From an uncultured Calothrix sp. (GTDB lineage: Bacteria; Cyanobacteriota; Cyanobacteriia; Cyanobacteriales; Nostocaceae): DNA of 64,000 nucleotides. Each line of letters starts with the position of its first letter. The first letter of the stretch is position 1. The stretch covers positions 1-64,000 of the forward strand of contig CALJJQ010000005.1 in NCBI GenBank assembly GCA_937973965.1, read 5' to 3'. Made by a program: the position numbers and the translations under genes. A model generated the notes under the pieces. That model did no database searches. It was not told the DNA's origin and saw only the letters and a program-made list of their open reading frames with translations. Positions 45,553 through 54,220 of this stretch are shown piece after piece.

Positions 45553-46107
45553 TTAATTTTGAGCAGCTTGTACAAAACCCAAGGTCAAGCTATCTTTTGC
45601 GAGGAAATGGGTTAAATGATACGCTCTTTCCTCCGCCGATAACAGCATTTTTTCATAGATAAATCTAGTACCTCTATCTCCTAAACTTTCAGCTTGAGCA
45701 GCTTGACGACGAATTAAGGCAATGATAGCTTGCTCTGCTTGCAAATCATTTTCTACCATTTGACGGCAAGAATAAACACCATCACCTTCCTGCTCAAAGC
45801 AGCACAATTCGGCCAATTTACTAAAGGTTGCAGCAGGTACACCACCTAAACCATTTAAACGTTCACCAATTTCGTGGATATGTTCCTGTACTTGCTTATA
45901 GCTATCATTAAAAAACTCATGTAACGCGTAAAATTCAGCACCTTCAACTACAAAATGATGTTTTTGATATTGCAATGATAAAGCTTGAAAACTTGCTAAA
46001 ACAACATTAAAACCTTCACATACAGGTGTGGTGACACTCCGATCAAGTAATACGGGATTATCGTAAACTTGTCCAAAATTTTGCACCAAAGTTTGTGTAT
46101 CTGCCAT
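45553..46107 (-). CDS. dps: Dps family ferritin-like DNA-protection protein
   Basis: A 184-aa Dps dodecamer subunit that oxidises and stores Fe2+ with H2O2 and may bind DNA. The inter-subunit ferroxidase site is seen in [20 protein letters not shown] (His, Glu and downstream acidic residues), followed by [14 protein letters not shown]. The C-terminal helices contain [15 protein letters not shown]. It resembles the cyanobacterial DpsA type. The N-terminal residues ([12 protein letters not shown]) give a short tail without a Lys-rich DNA-binding arm. It is transcribed toward the decayed restriction gene. No Fur box was recognised upstream. Confidence 0.92.
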   Translation of the reverse strand: MADTQTLVQNFGQVYDNPVLLDRSVTTPVCEGFNVVLASFQALSLQYQKHHFVVEGAEFYALHEFFNDSYKQVQEHIHEIGERLNGLGGVPAATFSKLAELCCFEQEGDGVYSCRQMVENDLQAEQAIIALIRRQAAQAESLGDRGTRFIYEKMLLSAEERAYHLTHFLAKDSLTLGFVQAAQN

Positions 46108-46524
46108 ATCGTCCTTACCTTAAAAAACAAAAACTAGTAGTTTGATGTTCACAATACTAGCAATTTTAGAAAGTAATGCAATCCGCCGCAATAGCCAAGA
46201 GTTTTATTTTTTTAATCCCCATATCATGCTTTTTTTTACAGTATTGCGAATATTTATTACCTTAGTAATAAATACTTTTTGCGCTAACTTTGCAGGCAAA
46301 AACCAGATAAATCAATCAAATTTACGATAACAAACCCATCAAGCACTCAAAAAATATGACAAATCATCTGTAGATAAAATCACTCCTGATAAAGCTTTGC
46401 ACCAGTTACCCCTAACCCGATCCTGGAGATAACTTAACAATGTCTTATGATTCCGGTGATGTAATTTGAAATGGATTTCCACAAAAAGATGGCTATTGGT
46501 GAGTATAAATACTTGATGCTTCCT

Positions 46525-46553
46525 GTAGAGACAACCCGACGGGTCGTCTCTAC
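46525..46553. repeat. GAGAC palindrome, CCCG-core variant
   Basis: Arms GTAGAGACAACCCG and CGGGTCGTCTCTAC around a central A. This is the variant with an ACCCG/CGGGT core, also seen worn at 21747-21768 and 30427-30451. Confidence 0.65.
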
Positions 46554-46592
46554 TCCCTGAACTCAAAGAAAATTTGTACCACCCGCCTACTT

Positions 46593-46755
46593 AGAGGATG
46601 TTTTAAAAGTCGATTTTAATACTTGAATTATCTGGGAATAGGAAGAGACGCGACATGTCGCGTCAGTACTCTCGAAGGAAAAATCAGCTTTATAACCCCA
46701 TGTCCAGAGTCAGGACAATAGTCAAAATAGTGTTAATACTTGACAAACAACCTTT
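46593..46755. mobile_element. MITE-like repeat family D, copy 2
   Basis: Left end AGAGGATGTTTTAAAAGTCG and right end ACTTGACAAACAACCTTTT form imperfect inverted termini. The middle has the palindrome GACGCGACATGTCGCGTC (46647-46664). It matches 23198-23396 at both ends and around the palindrome. Confidence 0.65.
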
Positions 46756-46812
46756 TACAAGGCTTTGAAGCTCTATAAAAGGTTAGGATATTTGACAAAT
46801 AATTATGTATTT

Positions 46813-47571
46813 CTACTTGTAACTGACTGGCATGGAATTATTTATTACTACTATGGGTAAGGTTTTTTCAAACCAATTAGTTGGTAAATTTTGCTCTTTT
46901 CCGGCATTGTTAATTATCGTGATTATTCTTTTCATGTCAGCGACTTGATGACGATAACAGCCATTTGAACCATTTCCAGCCATTAAGTTACCAACTCGTC
47001 CGTGAAATCCAAAATTGATGGGATTACCGTTTTTATCTTTCTGGTTTTGAGGAGAATAAAAATTGCCATAGGCAGGTTTAAAACTAGCACTATTGTCACG
47101 ATGAATATAGTCTAGTGTGTATATTCCTGGGGGTGGATGCCATTCGTAATATTTTGCTCCCACAGCATTAAAGCTTTCTCGATAAATCTGACCATTTTTG
47201 CGTTGATAAATAAGTGTGGTTGTCACTTTTTGTGAGGTTTCTCCAGTCTCAAAGATGATAATTATAGGAGATGTAATTTTTGTTTCTGGATTATGACCAA
47301 AGGTCTTTAAGCAAGCTGCGATAGTTTGTTTATCTCCGGTTTGTGGCTTGCGGTTGAGTAATCCATTTAGGCAATTATTTTCTGTTATTTCTAGGGTTGG
47401 GTCGTGGTAGATGTTCTGATGAGAATTGAAGTAATTGTAATTGTAAGTATATATTTGTGCTGCATCCGATTTTTGCAATCGGAGAATGGGATAGGTTGAA
47501 ATGAAAGTGGCAAAGATTAACCCTACTGAAAATACTATTCGATGCAAATTATCTAGCAAACTGATGGCCAT
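46813..47571 (-). CDS. exported L,D-transpeptidase-like protein (YkuD type)
   Basis: A 252-aa protein. An N-terminal hydrophobic segment (IVFSVGLIFATFISTYPIL) directs it across the plasma membrane. The C-terminal half has the YkuD layout: PPGIYTLDYIHRD, then FGFHGRVGN and GNGSNGCYRH, giving the His and the Cys nucleophile of the [ST]xGCxR motif (usual His after Ser is Asn). L,D-transpeptidases cross-link peptidoglycan or attach proteins to it. I chose the ATG at 47571, because CGGAG lies seven bases ahead of it; earlier ATGs at 47577 and 47601 remain possible. The preceding exported-protein gene is only 38 bases upstream, so they are probably co-transcribed. Confidence 0.72.
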   Translation of the reverse strand: MAISLLDNLHRIVFSVGLIFATFISTYPILRLQKSDAAQIYTYNYNYFNSHQNIYHDPTLEITENNCLNGLLNRKPQTGDKQTIAACLKTFGHNPETKITSPIIIIFETGETSQKVTTTLIYQRKNGQIYRESFNAVGAKYYEWHPPPGIYTLDYIHRDNSASFKPAYGNFYSPQNQKDKNGNPINFGFHGRVGNLMAGNGSNGCYRHQVADMKRIITIINNAGKEQNLPTNWFEKTLPIVVINNSMPVSYK

Positions 47572-47609
47572 CTTCATGCTCCGGTAAATGCTGAATATCA
47601 AGCCAAAAA

Positions 47610-48173
47610 TTAATCAGCAAAAAATCGTTCCCAACCCTGAACTAAAGACAAACAAAAGCGATCGCATTTTTGCAGGGGATGTTCTCGTAGTAATTTGAGA
47701 TTGCTGCCAAAAATTCTCGAGGTCGCTACAGCACAGAGTGTTTGAGCTTCTATTAATTGTTGTTGGCTCTCCTCAAGTTCAATCAGGGTGGGAGGATGCT
47801 GTCCGATTTGCAGCAGCATAATTTTGTACTCCCCTCCTTCGTAATCCGTCAATTCAGACCTCCAAGACTTTCTATATTCATTACGCCATTGGGGAAGAGT
47901 ATTTCCAGTAACGGTTAACTGAACTGGTGTTCTTAAAATCACACCGTTGTCTAGAAAGTTAGTTGATATGGGGTTTTGTAAAGTACAGCCATGATTGCGA
48001 TTGAATGTCACGATTCCAGGTACTACTTCCCGTTTGATAACTTTGACCACGGGTTCTGTTAATTGCAGTTGTTCTATATCTCTGGAATTAAGGACTGGAG
48101 TTTGAGCTTGAATCTGATTACAAGGTAAAGCAGCTAAAAAACTAGCAATTATCAAGTGAAAAATAATTTTCAT
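47610..48173 (-). CDS. exported protein of unknown function
   Basis: A 187-aa protein with a clear Sec signal peptide (MKIIFHLIIASFLAALPCNQ, cleavage near IQAQ). The ATG at 48173 is fixed by AAGGAGG five bases upstream; the longer frame from 48206 is not needed. The mature part has four cysteines (GCTLQN, TLCAVA, KCDRFC) and a segment VKREVVPGIVTFNRNHGCT. No family is recognised. It is the middle gene of three exported products on this strand, followed closely by the L,D-transpeptidase-like gene, so a cell-envelope role is likely. Confidence 0.7.
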   Translation of the reverse strand: MKIIFHLIIASFLAALPCNQIQAQTPVLNSRDIEQLQLTEPVVKVIKREVVPGIVTFNRNHGCTLQNPISTNFLDNGVILRTPVQLTVTGNTLPQWRNEYRKSWRSELTDYEGGEYKIMLLQIGQHPPTLIELEESQQQLIEAQTLCAVATSRIFGSNLKLLREHPLQKCDRFCLSLVQGWERFFAD

Positions 48174-48298
48174 CCTAACCTCCTTGAACAATAAGTCATG
48201 TTTCAAGGTGATTAAATCTCAGAAATTTCTTGTCTTCGTCAATCTAGAGGAAATTGGTAGATGCTTCCTTGTAAATTTGGTTGGTGAATCGGAGGGAT

Positions 48299-49345
48299 TT
48301 AATTACAACCTCGTGCTGTACAGTTACGAGGTTTTTCCCTTGGTGGAATGTTAGTAATTTCAATCGAACCTTGGGTGCGTTCAATTGGAGTACAGTTGGC
48401 GATCGCATAAATTTCTGCTTCTTGACGAGTGACTACACCACTACTGAGACGTTGTTCAAAGGCTTGCTGATTGTTGATGACGTTGATTGCGGTTTGAAAG
48501 GCTGTATTCATCTTTTCTTGGACACTACCACGATTTTCAATTGTGTCTATCTGGGTATTAGATATGTCTAAAGCATAACCAAAGCCTCCACCCGCAATTC
48601 TTCTCGGTTTGAGGGCAAAACCTTGACGGTAAGCAACGCTTGTTCCACAGGCTGAACGGTATTGAAATGAGAATGCTTCACCACCAGTACCGGGTGCTTG
48701 GGAACCAAATTGAATGCTGTTGTATTGGTCTCCATCGACTTTTACTTGTGTGGATGGTGAAACAGTACTTACACCAGTGGTTACAGACATTTGATTTTTT
48801 TGCTCTCCGATGGATGCACTCGCTTCACCACCTTGACTGACGTTTAAATTTGTGTTGCTACTGTTACCGCTATTCCTAATTTCGACGTTGGAATTGCTAG
48901 TGCTAGAGGAGTCGGAACTAGAGTGGGAATTAGACCTGGAACTGGAATTAGCTGGGGCAATCACATTGGTATTTGTGCCACCATGTTTGATATTTTGGTT
49001 GATGTTCGGAACCGGATAGGTATGACCACCGTGACCACCATGATTATCTTGGTGGGGTGGTCGGGATGGATGGATTTTTCTGGGAGAACCATAAATTGCT
49101 GTGTTGCTGGCATCACAACGAGGATCTAATGGTATATTGTCGTTTCTGGCTTCACAATTTATTAATTGGTTTAAAGTACCAGTTGGATTGATTGTCAAGT
49201 TTCTTCCGTTGACGAAGGTCTCTGGACCAATGGCTCTACCATTAATTTCTTGGTTGACAGTTTGGGCTAAAACTGGATTTATGGCCAATACAGCAGTAGC
49301 AGAAAAACCTACCAAACTAATTACAGAATTTTTTGAGAATGACAT
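48299..49345 (-). CDS. exported low-complexity protein, unknown function
   Basis: A 348-aa protein. The ATG at 49345 follows GGAGGG by five bases; signal peptide MSFSKNSVISLVGFSATAVL.. ends near VLAQT. Residues about 100-130 are His/Gly/Pro-rich (HQDNHGGHGGHTYPVP), and 130-185 are Ser/Asn-rich (SSSRSNSHSSSDSSSTSNSN). The C-terminal half is a more regular domain (SIQFGSQAPGTGGEAFSFQY, GGGFGYALDISNTQ, ATRQEAEIYAIANC-like helix). Sets of cysteines occur at the very end (CTARGC). No family is recognised. The linker could bind metal through His. First gene of the exported set; 125 bases separate it from the second. Confidence 0.68.
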   Translation of the reverse strand: MSFSKNSVISLVGFSATAVLAINPVLAQTVNQEINGRAIGPETFVNGRNLTINPTGTLNQLINCEARNDNIPLDPRCDASNTAIYGSPRKIHPSRPPHQDNHGGHGGHTYPVPNINQNIKHGGTNTNVIAPANSSSRSNSHSSSDSSSTSNSNVEIRNSGNSSNTNLNVSQGGEASASIGEQKNQMSVTTGVSTVSPSTQVKVDGDQYNSIQFGSQAPGTGGEAFSFQYRSACGTSVAYRQGFALKPRRIAGGGFGYALDISNTQIDTIENRGSVQEKMNTAFQTAINVINNQQAFEQRLSSGVVTRQEAEIYAIANCTPIERTQGSIEITNIPPREKPRNCTARGCN

Positions 49346-50298
49346 AATACCCTCCAATTAATCTAAAGTATTATGGACAAGTCGGTAGTCGTAATTTACT
49401 CACGAATACTGGGGAAACAACAATTTCAAAGCATCTAATCCGGATTTTTCACAAACCCCTAAAACTTACAGGGAGTTGGCAGTAGTAGGAAAATTAACCC
49501 GTTAGTCAATGCTTATTACTCACTGGTGAGAAATACATGGTAAGTATCCGTTAGTATTTGAACTAACTCCTTGCTGCATAACTTGGTAATTGAGGTATCC
49601 GCAACTCAGTCAAATAATTCTGCGATCGCTTTCCCTGTCTTTTAATGGTTGATACAATTACGGCTTGGGATAATTCTGCAAATCTTGCCGCCATTAATTT
49701 ACAAAGTCTTGATGATATTTTTGACCAAACCGAAATTAAAGTGAGTTATTCTCAGCAAGTTGTCAACAAACCCTCTGGACTCAGAGTGTCGGTTGGACTT
49801 ATTTTTAAATTTTATTCAGTATTTTACCTGTTGACAATTAGGTCGCTTTATCCTTTACACCTGTTTTCAAGCTAAAACATAAATGTGAGGAACTTGTGAA
49901 AAGGTCTTATTTTTGACATTAAATTTCATTTTCCAGGTGGAACTGGGCAAAGATGAATGATATGGGAGGGGAGACTGACCATGTATTAAATAAGCAGTCA
50001 GTTAGATGAATTTTCAAAGACTTGGATGGAAGGACAAATGGCTGTAGGAAAAATCGCTGATATGTCTGCTCATATATTTTCACACATCACCTCTACTTAA
50101 AGTTTCGCAAAAATTAGCTGGATAACACCCTGGGATTAGTACGGTTACAACTACTTTCACTCGAACTAGGAATTGTTACATTAGTTTATGGAAATATATT
50201 TGAATTTCTGCGTAGCCAAACCGATTACAGACATTTAAGATTAGAATTGCGGATGATTGCTATTCCCTATTTCCTATTCAGTCAAACAGGAGGTAACT
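49346..50298. other. 953-bp region with a repeat and gene remnants
   Basis: No intact gene is supported. A family B repeat lies at 49441-49540. Two short frames look like remnants: 49645-49875 (DNSANLAAINLQSLDDIFDQ) and about 50122-50307 (LGLVRLQLLSLELGIVTLVY), both plausible protein fragments but not identified. The second ends inside the start of the DUF760 gene, whose ribosome-binding site CAGGAGGT it contains. Confidence 0.4.
49441..49540. repeat. repeat family B (TTTCTCAC ends)
   Basis: Begins TTTTTCACAAACCCCTAAAA and ends ACTGGTGAGAAATACATGG. Same orientation as 15770-15876, sharing AAAACTTA(C/A)AGGGAGT and AGGAAAATTAA(C/T)CCGTTA. Confidence 0.62.
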
Positions 50299-50655
50299 GT
50301 GAATAATCAACCAAACCGAGTCTCAGATTTTCACAACGGTGATTCCGAAACTGGAAATTTACTATGGCAATATCTCAAATCCCTTAGTCCTGAGACTGTC
50401 AACCAACTTTCAAAACCAACTTCCCCCGAAGTCTTCCAGGTAATGGAACGTAATATCATTGGCTTGTTGGGAAATCTCCCCCCCGAACAGTTTGGCATTA
50501 CAATTAGTACCAGTCGCGAAAACTTGGGAAGATTATTGGCTTCGGCGATGATGAGTGGGTATTTTTTGCGTAACGCTGAACAACGTATGCATTTTGAACA
50601 AACCCTGCAAGCGACTGCATCATCAAGTCAGGGCGTAAATGAAGATATGATTTAA
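50299..50655 (+). CDS. DUF760 family protein
   Basis: A 118-aa soluble protein of the DUF760 family, found in cyanobacteria and plastids, without known function. Family marks are the segments LLWQYLKSLSPETVNQLSKP, VFQVMERNIIGLLGNLPPEQF and SRENLGRLLASAMMSGYFLR. The GTG at 50299 is chosen because CAGGAGGT (50287-50294) sits just before it; the open frame itself extends further upstream to 50257. The mutT gene follows 65 bases later on the same strand, so the two may form an operon. Confidence 0.85.
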   Translation: MNNQPNRVSDFHNGDSETGNLLWQYLKSLSPETVNQLSKPTSPEVFQVMERNIIGLLGNLPPEQFGITISTSRENLGRLLASAMMSGYFLRNAEQRMHFEQTLQATASSSQGVNEDMI

Positions 50656-50720
50656 GTGACGGGATTTGGTGATGGGCTAAGATAGGGAAGTTGTCAATCT
50701 GTGGTAGGAAGGCAAATTCC

Positions 50721-51146
50721 ATGAGTGTCAGGCAAATTTCACCTGTTCCCCATAAGGTAATTGGGGTGGCGGTAATTTGGAATCAACAAGGGGAAATTTT
50801 GATCGATCGTCGCCTTCCCTATGGAAAAATGGCGGGATTATGGGAGTTTCCTGGAGGAAAAGTAGAACCAGGTGAAACAATAGCAGCTTGCATTCAACGG
50901 GAAATCCAAGAAGAGTTAGGAATCAAAGTGGATGTTGGTGAACATCTAATCACCGTTGACCATACATATACTGATTTACAGGTGACGTTAACCGTTCATT
51001 ACTGTCAGCATCGGGAAGGTATACCCCAACCAATCGAGTGTGAACAGTTACGGTGGGTCAAACCAGAAGAACTAAATAATTTTACTTTTCCTGAAGCTAA
51101 TATAGAGATTATTGCGGCAATCCAACAGCGAGAAAGTGGTAGATAG
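50721..51146 (+). CDS. mutT: MutT-type NUDIX hydrolase (8-oxo-dGTP diphosphatase)
   Basis: Cleans oxidised nucleotides such as 8-oxo-dGTP from the precursor pool, or hydrolyses related NDP-X compounds. The complete Nudix box is GGKVEPGETI..REIQEELGI, with the catalytic Glu residues in REIQEELG. The N-terminal strand (HKVIGVAVIWNQQGEILI) and the LEWV-like LRWVKPEELNNF are typical of MutT. 141 aa, normal length. The ATG at 50721 has GGAAGG eight bases ahead; the upstream frame to 50691 is dropped. It lies downstream of the DUF760 gene. Confidence 0.9.
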   Translation: MSVRQISPVPHKVIGVAVIWNQQGEILIDRRLPYGKMAGLWEFPGGKVEPGETIAACIQREIQEELGIKVDVGEHLITVDHTYTDLQVTLTVHYCQHREGIPQPIECEQLRWVKPEELNNFTFPEANIEIIAAIQQRESGR

Positions 51147-51690
51147 GATTCCTTGCTTAGATGCAGTTTGCCTTGATGATAAATGGGGGGTGTGACCACT
51201 TGGTCAAACCGAAAGAAAGTAATATATGATTTGCCCACCCTGGCTAATTGTTGGTGAAACGGAGCCGTTTAATTGATAAACCGCTCCGCTTTGCTTACTT
51301 TTTTGCTTATCAAAATCAATATTTGTGAGTTGGTGATGCAGCCATGTTGCTTGATGCTCCTGTCAGCACTTGTCAGCAGTTTGAAAATCGCCGAGTTTGT
51401 GCGACTTTCAAAGCGATAAAAGCGATAAGCCTGTCACGTCGCCATTAGGGGTGTAGACGGTGGGATGAACATGGTGAAATCACAAGGCAAGGTTTTTGTT
51501 ACTTACTAACAACCCATTTTCTACCTTTGCACCCCAAAAGACCATGATATCAACGAATCAGACCAACTATTAAGTATACCTCGACATTCAAAAATAATTT
51601 AGTTGACTGCAACTAAATGTTTCAAGTGTGACTAATTTTTGTCAGCCAAGCAAGTAATATGATTCATGTGAGGTTGCCTAGGTCTTGACC
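51147..51690. other. 544-bp intergenic region, nothing recognised
   Basis: A GGAGCCGTTTAATTGATAAACCGCTCC stretch (51260-51286) can fold into a hairpin with arms GGAGCGG-like. The rest is unremarkable, with no open frame of note and none of the A-D repeats. It could hold a small RNA. It also contains the 3' end of the DUF4327 transcript. Confidence 0.35.
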
Positions 51691-51927
51691 TTAATCGTTG
51701 TCCCACTGTTCACGACCGATCAAATCAGCAATGCGATCGCGCAATAGAAAGTCACTCTTTTCTAACTCATACTCCACACAAACCCACTCGCGAGCGGGTA
51801 TAAATTGGCAAAGTGTATATATTGGCTGTTGCCGGCTCAATAATCCCTTCTGCACCAATCGACGCGCTTCATCCTGAATTACATCCAGAGAATAGTAGCT
51901 AGTAGTTGACACCGTATTTACACTCAT
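51691..51927 (-). CDS. DUF4327 family small protein
   Basis: A 78-aa protein of the DUF4327 family, restricted to cyanobacteria as far as I know. The core YSLDVIQDEARRLVQKGLL, RQQPIYTLCQFIPAREWVCV and LLRDRIADLIGREQWDND fits the family. It is soluble and acidic at the end, with two Cys that could form a disulfide or bind metal. Function unknown. ATG at 51927. No neighbour on the same strand, and a gene-free kilobase lies upstream. Confidence 0.85.
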   Translation of the reverse strand: MSVNTVSTTSYYSLDVIQDEARRLVQKGLLSRQQPIYTLCQFIPAREWVCVEYELEKSDFLLRDRIADLIGREQWDND

Positions 51928-52982
51928 TTGTATCTCTCACGAAGTTACACGTAAATAGTGTTCCCAGTTTTTGCTGGAAACAAACATTTTGACGAAAATA
52001 GATTTGTGGCTGGATTTTGTAGTTTGGTATACTAAACTATTTTCATTTTGGCGTTATATATCCTCAAATTATCTAAAGATATGTTAAAAAAATCAAGCTT
52101 TCATAACAAAAAGATGAAGCGTGATGTCGAAACATTGTCATATCAAGGCTTTGAATTGCGAACATACAGATACAACATCACTAAATTAATCTTGACTCCA
52201 TCAATGTCAGCTGAATTTTGGCTACAGTAAGTATGAAATTACTCTATCCAGTCAACAGATTTGCGGAAAGTAAAACAACTTCTTAGTCGCCAGTACATTA
52301 CTTTCAAATAAACGCCAGATTTTGCTGACTAATTTTCATTACATAGACTACACCGTATTCGATAATTTTGATTTCTGCACGTATTATGACAGCAAAAACC
52401 CAATCTCAACAATGCTCCTATTTGTAGACTTTACCTTTGAGTTTTTAGACCTCCTTATCTAGAGGCTAACATACATCAATTAGCACCACTGTTTACTTGT
52501 TTTTAACAAATCCTTAATCAAAAACATGATCCCCGATGATCCCGCTTTTAGGAAACCGAGATCGATTGCGATCGCACTCAAGAATTAGACTAATGATGAT
52601 TTTTGATTAATAGATGTAATACCTCATTGATTTATACATATGACAACAAAATATTAATTTTTATAGAGATTATCCACAGTTAACGAAGATGTATGTACTT
52701 TATATGATTTACTAATAAAGATAGAAAAGCTGGCATCGGCTTGCAGCCAAATACACTCAAGGTAGCTGGCATCAAAATAGATTTGTGGCTATTGTTTGGG
52801 AAATTCAGTTCCCAAGCAACTTTCTCCAAGCATTAATTCTGCATTTTGACGAACTATTACTCAATCCCTGCAAGTTGTAGGGATTTCCTCTAAGTCCGGG
52901 TGATATTTAAACAAAAACAGATAGCCAATGGAAATCAGCTATCCAGAGATTTTATTGGCAAATGAGCATTATTAGCGAAAAT
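51928..52982. other. 1055-bp gene-free region
   Basis: No convincing frame on either strand. The 60-codon frame at 52048 lacks support. AAAATAGATTTGTGGCT occurs at 51995-52011 and 52774-52790 as a direct repeat, with CATTTTGACGAA near both. TTCCCAG..CTGGAA (51961-51979) can pair. It may contain a regulatory RNA, a decayed gene, or leader sequence for the DUF4327 gene. Confidence 0.4.
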
Positions 52983-53393
52983 CTAATCATCCCGATCAAG
53001 GGGTGGAAGGAGATCAGTATCATGGGAAGAATTAGCCGAGGATTCAAGACTGATTTTGTTTAACAGTGATAGAACCCGACTTCCTCGTTCAATGGACTTA
53101 TCTTCGATAAAAACCACTTCTGGAGTCCTCCGTAAACGAACCCTAGCACCTAACTCACTCCGAACATAACCTGTAGCTGATTTGAGTCCAGCCATTGTTT
53201 GTGCTTTTGCTTCATCATTACCATAGATCGACACGTAGATTTTCGCGTGTTGCAAATCGCCGGAAACATCTACATCTGTAACACTGACCATTCCCATCCC
53301 TACACGGTCATCTTTGATATCATGAAGTAGCATTTGACTGACTTCCCGGCGAATTAATTCCGCAACACGGGAAACACGACGATTTGTAGCCAT
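52983..53393 (-). CDS. rbfA: 30S ribosome-binding factor A
   Basis: A KH-fold assembly factor that binds the 30S subunit and helps 16S rRNA 5' end maturation, particularly in the cold. The start ([20 protein letters not shown]), [19 protein letters not shown] and the end of the fold ([20 protein letters not shown]) match RbfA. Length (136 aa) is usual, with an acidic tail. It lies 77 bases downstream of the DUF751 gene on the same strand, a pairing that is common in cyanobacteria, so they probably share a transcript. Confidence 0.95.
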   Translation of the reverse strand: MATNRRVSRVAELIRREVSQMLLHDIKDDRVGMGMVSVTDVDVSGDLQHAKIYVSIYGNDEAKAQTMAGLKSATGYVRSELGARVRLRRTPEVVFIEDKSIERGSRVLSLLNKISLESSANSSHDTDLLPPLDRDD

Positions 53394-53470
53394 AGAAAAT
53401 AATCTCGTTCGAGGTTCTCAATACCAACCGACAGTTTGCTTATCTTGACACCGGGTCGCAAGCAAGGATT

Positions 53471-53677
53471 TTACACTGTTCCCAATCCTAACATTGCTCG
53501 CAGGGTCAAGCTGACGAAAATCAAGCTACTAATAAGCAAACTAATTAAGGCAACCAGGGTAATTGGTCGTTTCACTAGGGGTGCAAGGGGAGCAAATAAA
53601 CTCAATAGCACACCCAAAGCTGTTGTCACTAGGTAGCGTGGATAGCGAAAAACGTTCTCCCAAAATCCATCAAACAT
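53471..53677 (-). CDS. DUF751 (Ycf33-like) small membrane protein
   Basis: A 68-aa protein with two hydrophobic helices (YLVTTALGVLLSLFAPL and VALISLLISSLIFVSL) and the family start MFDGFWENVFRYPRY. DUF751/Ycf33 proteins occur in cyanobacteria and some plastids, and their function is unknown. They presumably lie in the thylakoid or plasma membrane. The gene precedes rbfA on the same strand. Confidence 0.88.
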   Translation of the reverse strand: MFDGFWENVFRYPRYLVTTALGVLLSLFAPLAPLVKRPITLVALISLLISSLIFVSLTLRAMLGLGTV

Positions 53678-54220
53678 TTAAACTTGAATAACCCTGTTTT
53701 TACATTACTCTTGTTTAATTTTAATTCTTCTAGGTTAATTGTAGTCGATTGCATTGGGTTTATTTTTTCCAATCCCCAGTATAGCGAAAATCGGTCGATA
53801 TGTGATGCGTCTACACTTTCAAGTCAGCCCTTCATGGGGAAAACCCACTGCTAAATCAGAAAATAGCTGATTCCCAATCCCCGTACAGTCGTGTCTAGAC
53901 CCTATCTTTAGCCAACAGATACCGATTCAAAAAATGTTTGCAACACTAGCATTGATATGTTTTGACAAAATTAATCTGTCGCCTTCTTTTTTCAAAGTTG
54001 TACGATTTGCGATCGCCCCAAATATCCCCTATTCCCATCTAAAAACAGCAAATATACTTCTTTTACCCTCAATAATTGTGTAATATACGACAGCGTTTAT
54101 CCATCTCAATCTTTAAATTTTCTTTTTTGATAGTACATATCAACTAAAACAAGATAAAATAATCATAAAATAATCCCAGGTAGTACAGATAGCTCACCCC
54201 ACCCTCCTGAAGGTAGAAAC
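53678..54220. other. 543-bp divergent upstream region
   Basis: Lies between the divergent DUF751-rbfA pair and the methyltransferase gene. AT-rich, no ORF, no A-D repeats. Promoters for both directions should be here. GAAGGTAGAAAC just before 54221 serves the methyltransferase GTG. Confidence 0.4.

Larger units (their letters stand above)
46108..46812. other. 705-bp intergenic region with palindromes and a MITE
   Basis: It holds the dps upstream region, a 62-codon open frame (46142-46330) without support, a GTAGAGACAACCCGA..-type palindrome (46525-46553) and a family D element (46593-46755). The block AATTTGTACCACCC..CCTACTTA (46571-46592) also occurs at 21029-21055. Confidence 0.5.

Noticed and set aside
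46142-46330. 62-codon frame upstream of dps
   Set aside because: Low-complexity AT-rich frame with no ribosome-binding site; lies in the dps promoter region.
49645-49875. 76-codon frame upstream of the DUF760 gene as a gene
   Set aside because: The first half looks protein-like but the end is translated AT-rich DNA; kept only as a possible remnant in the region note.
52048-52230. 60-codon Lys-rich frame
   Set aside because: No ribosome-binding site and no family; typical of chance frames in AT-rich DNA.
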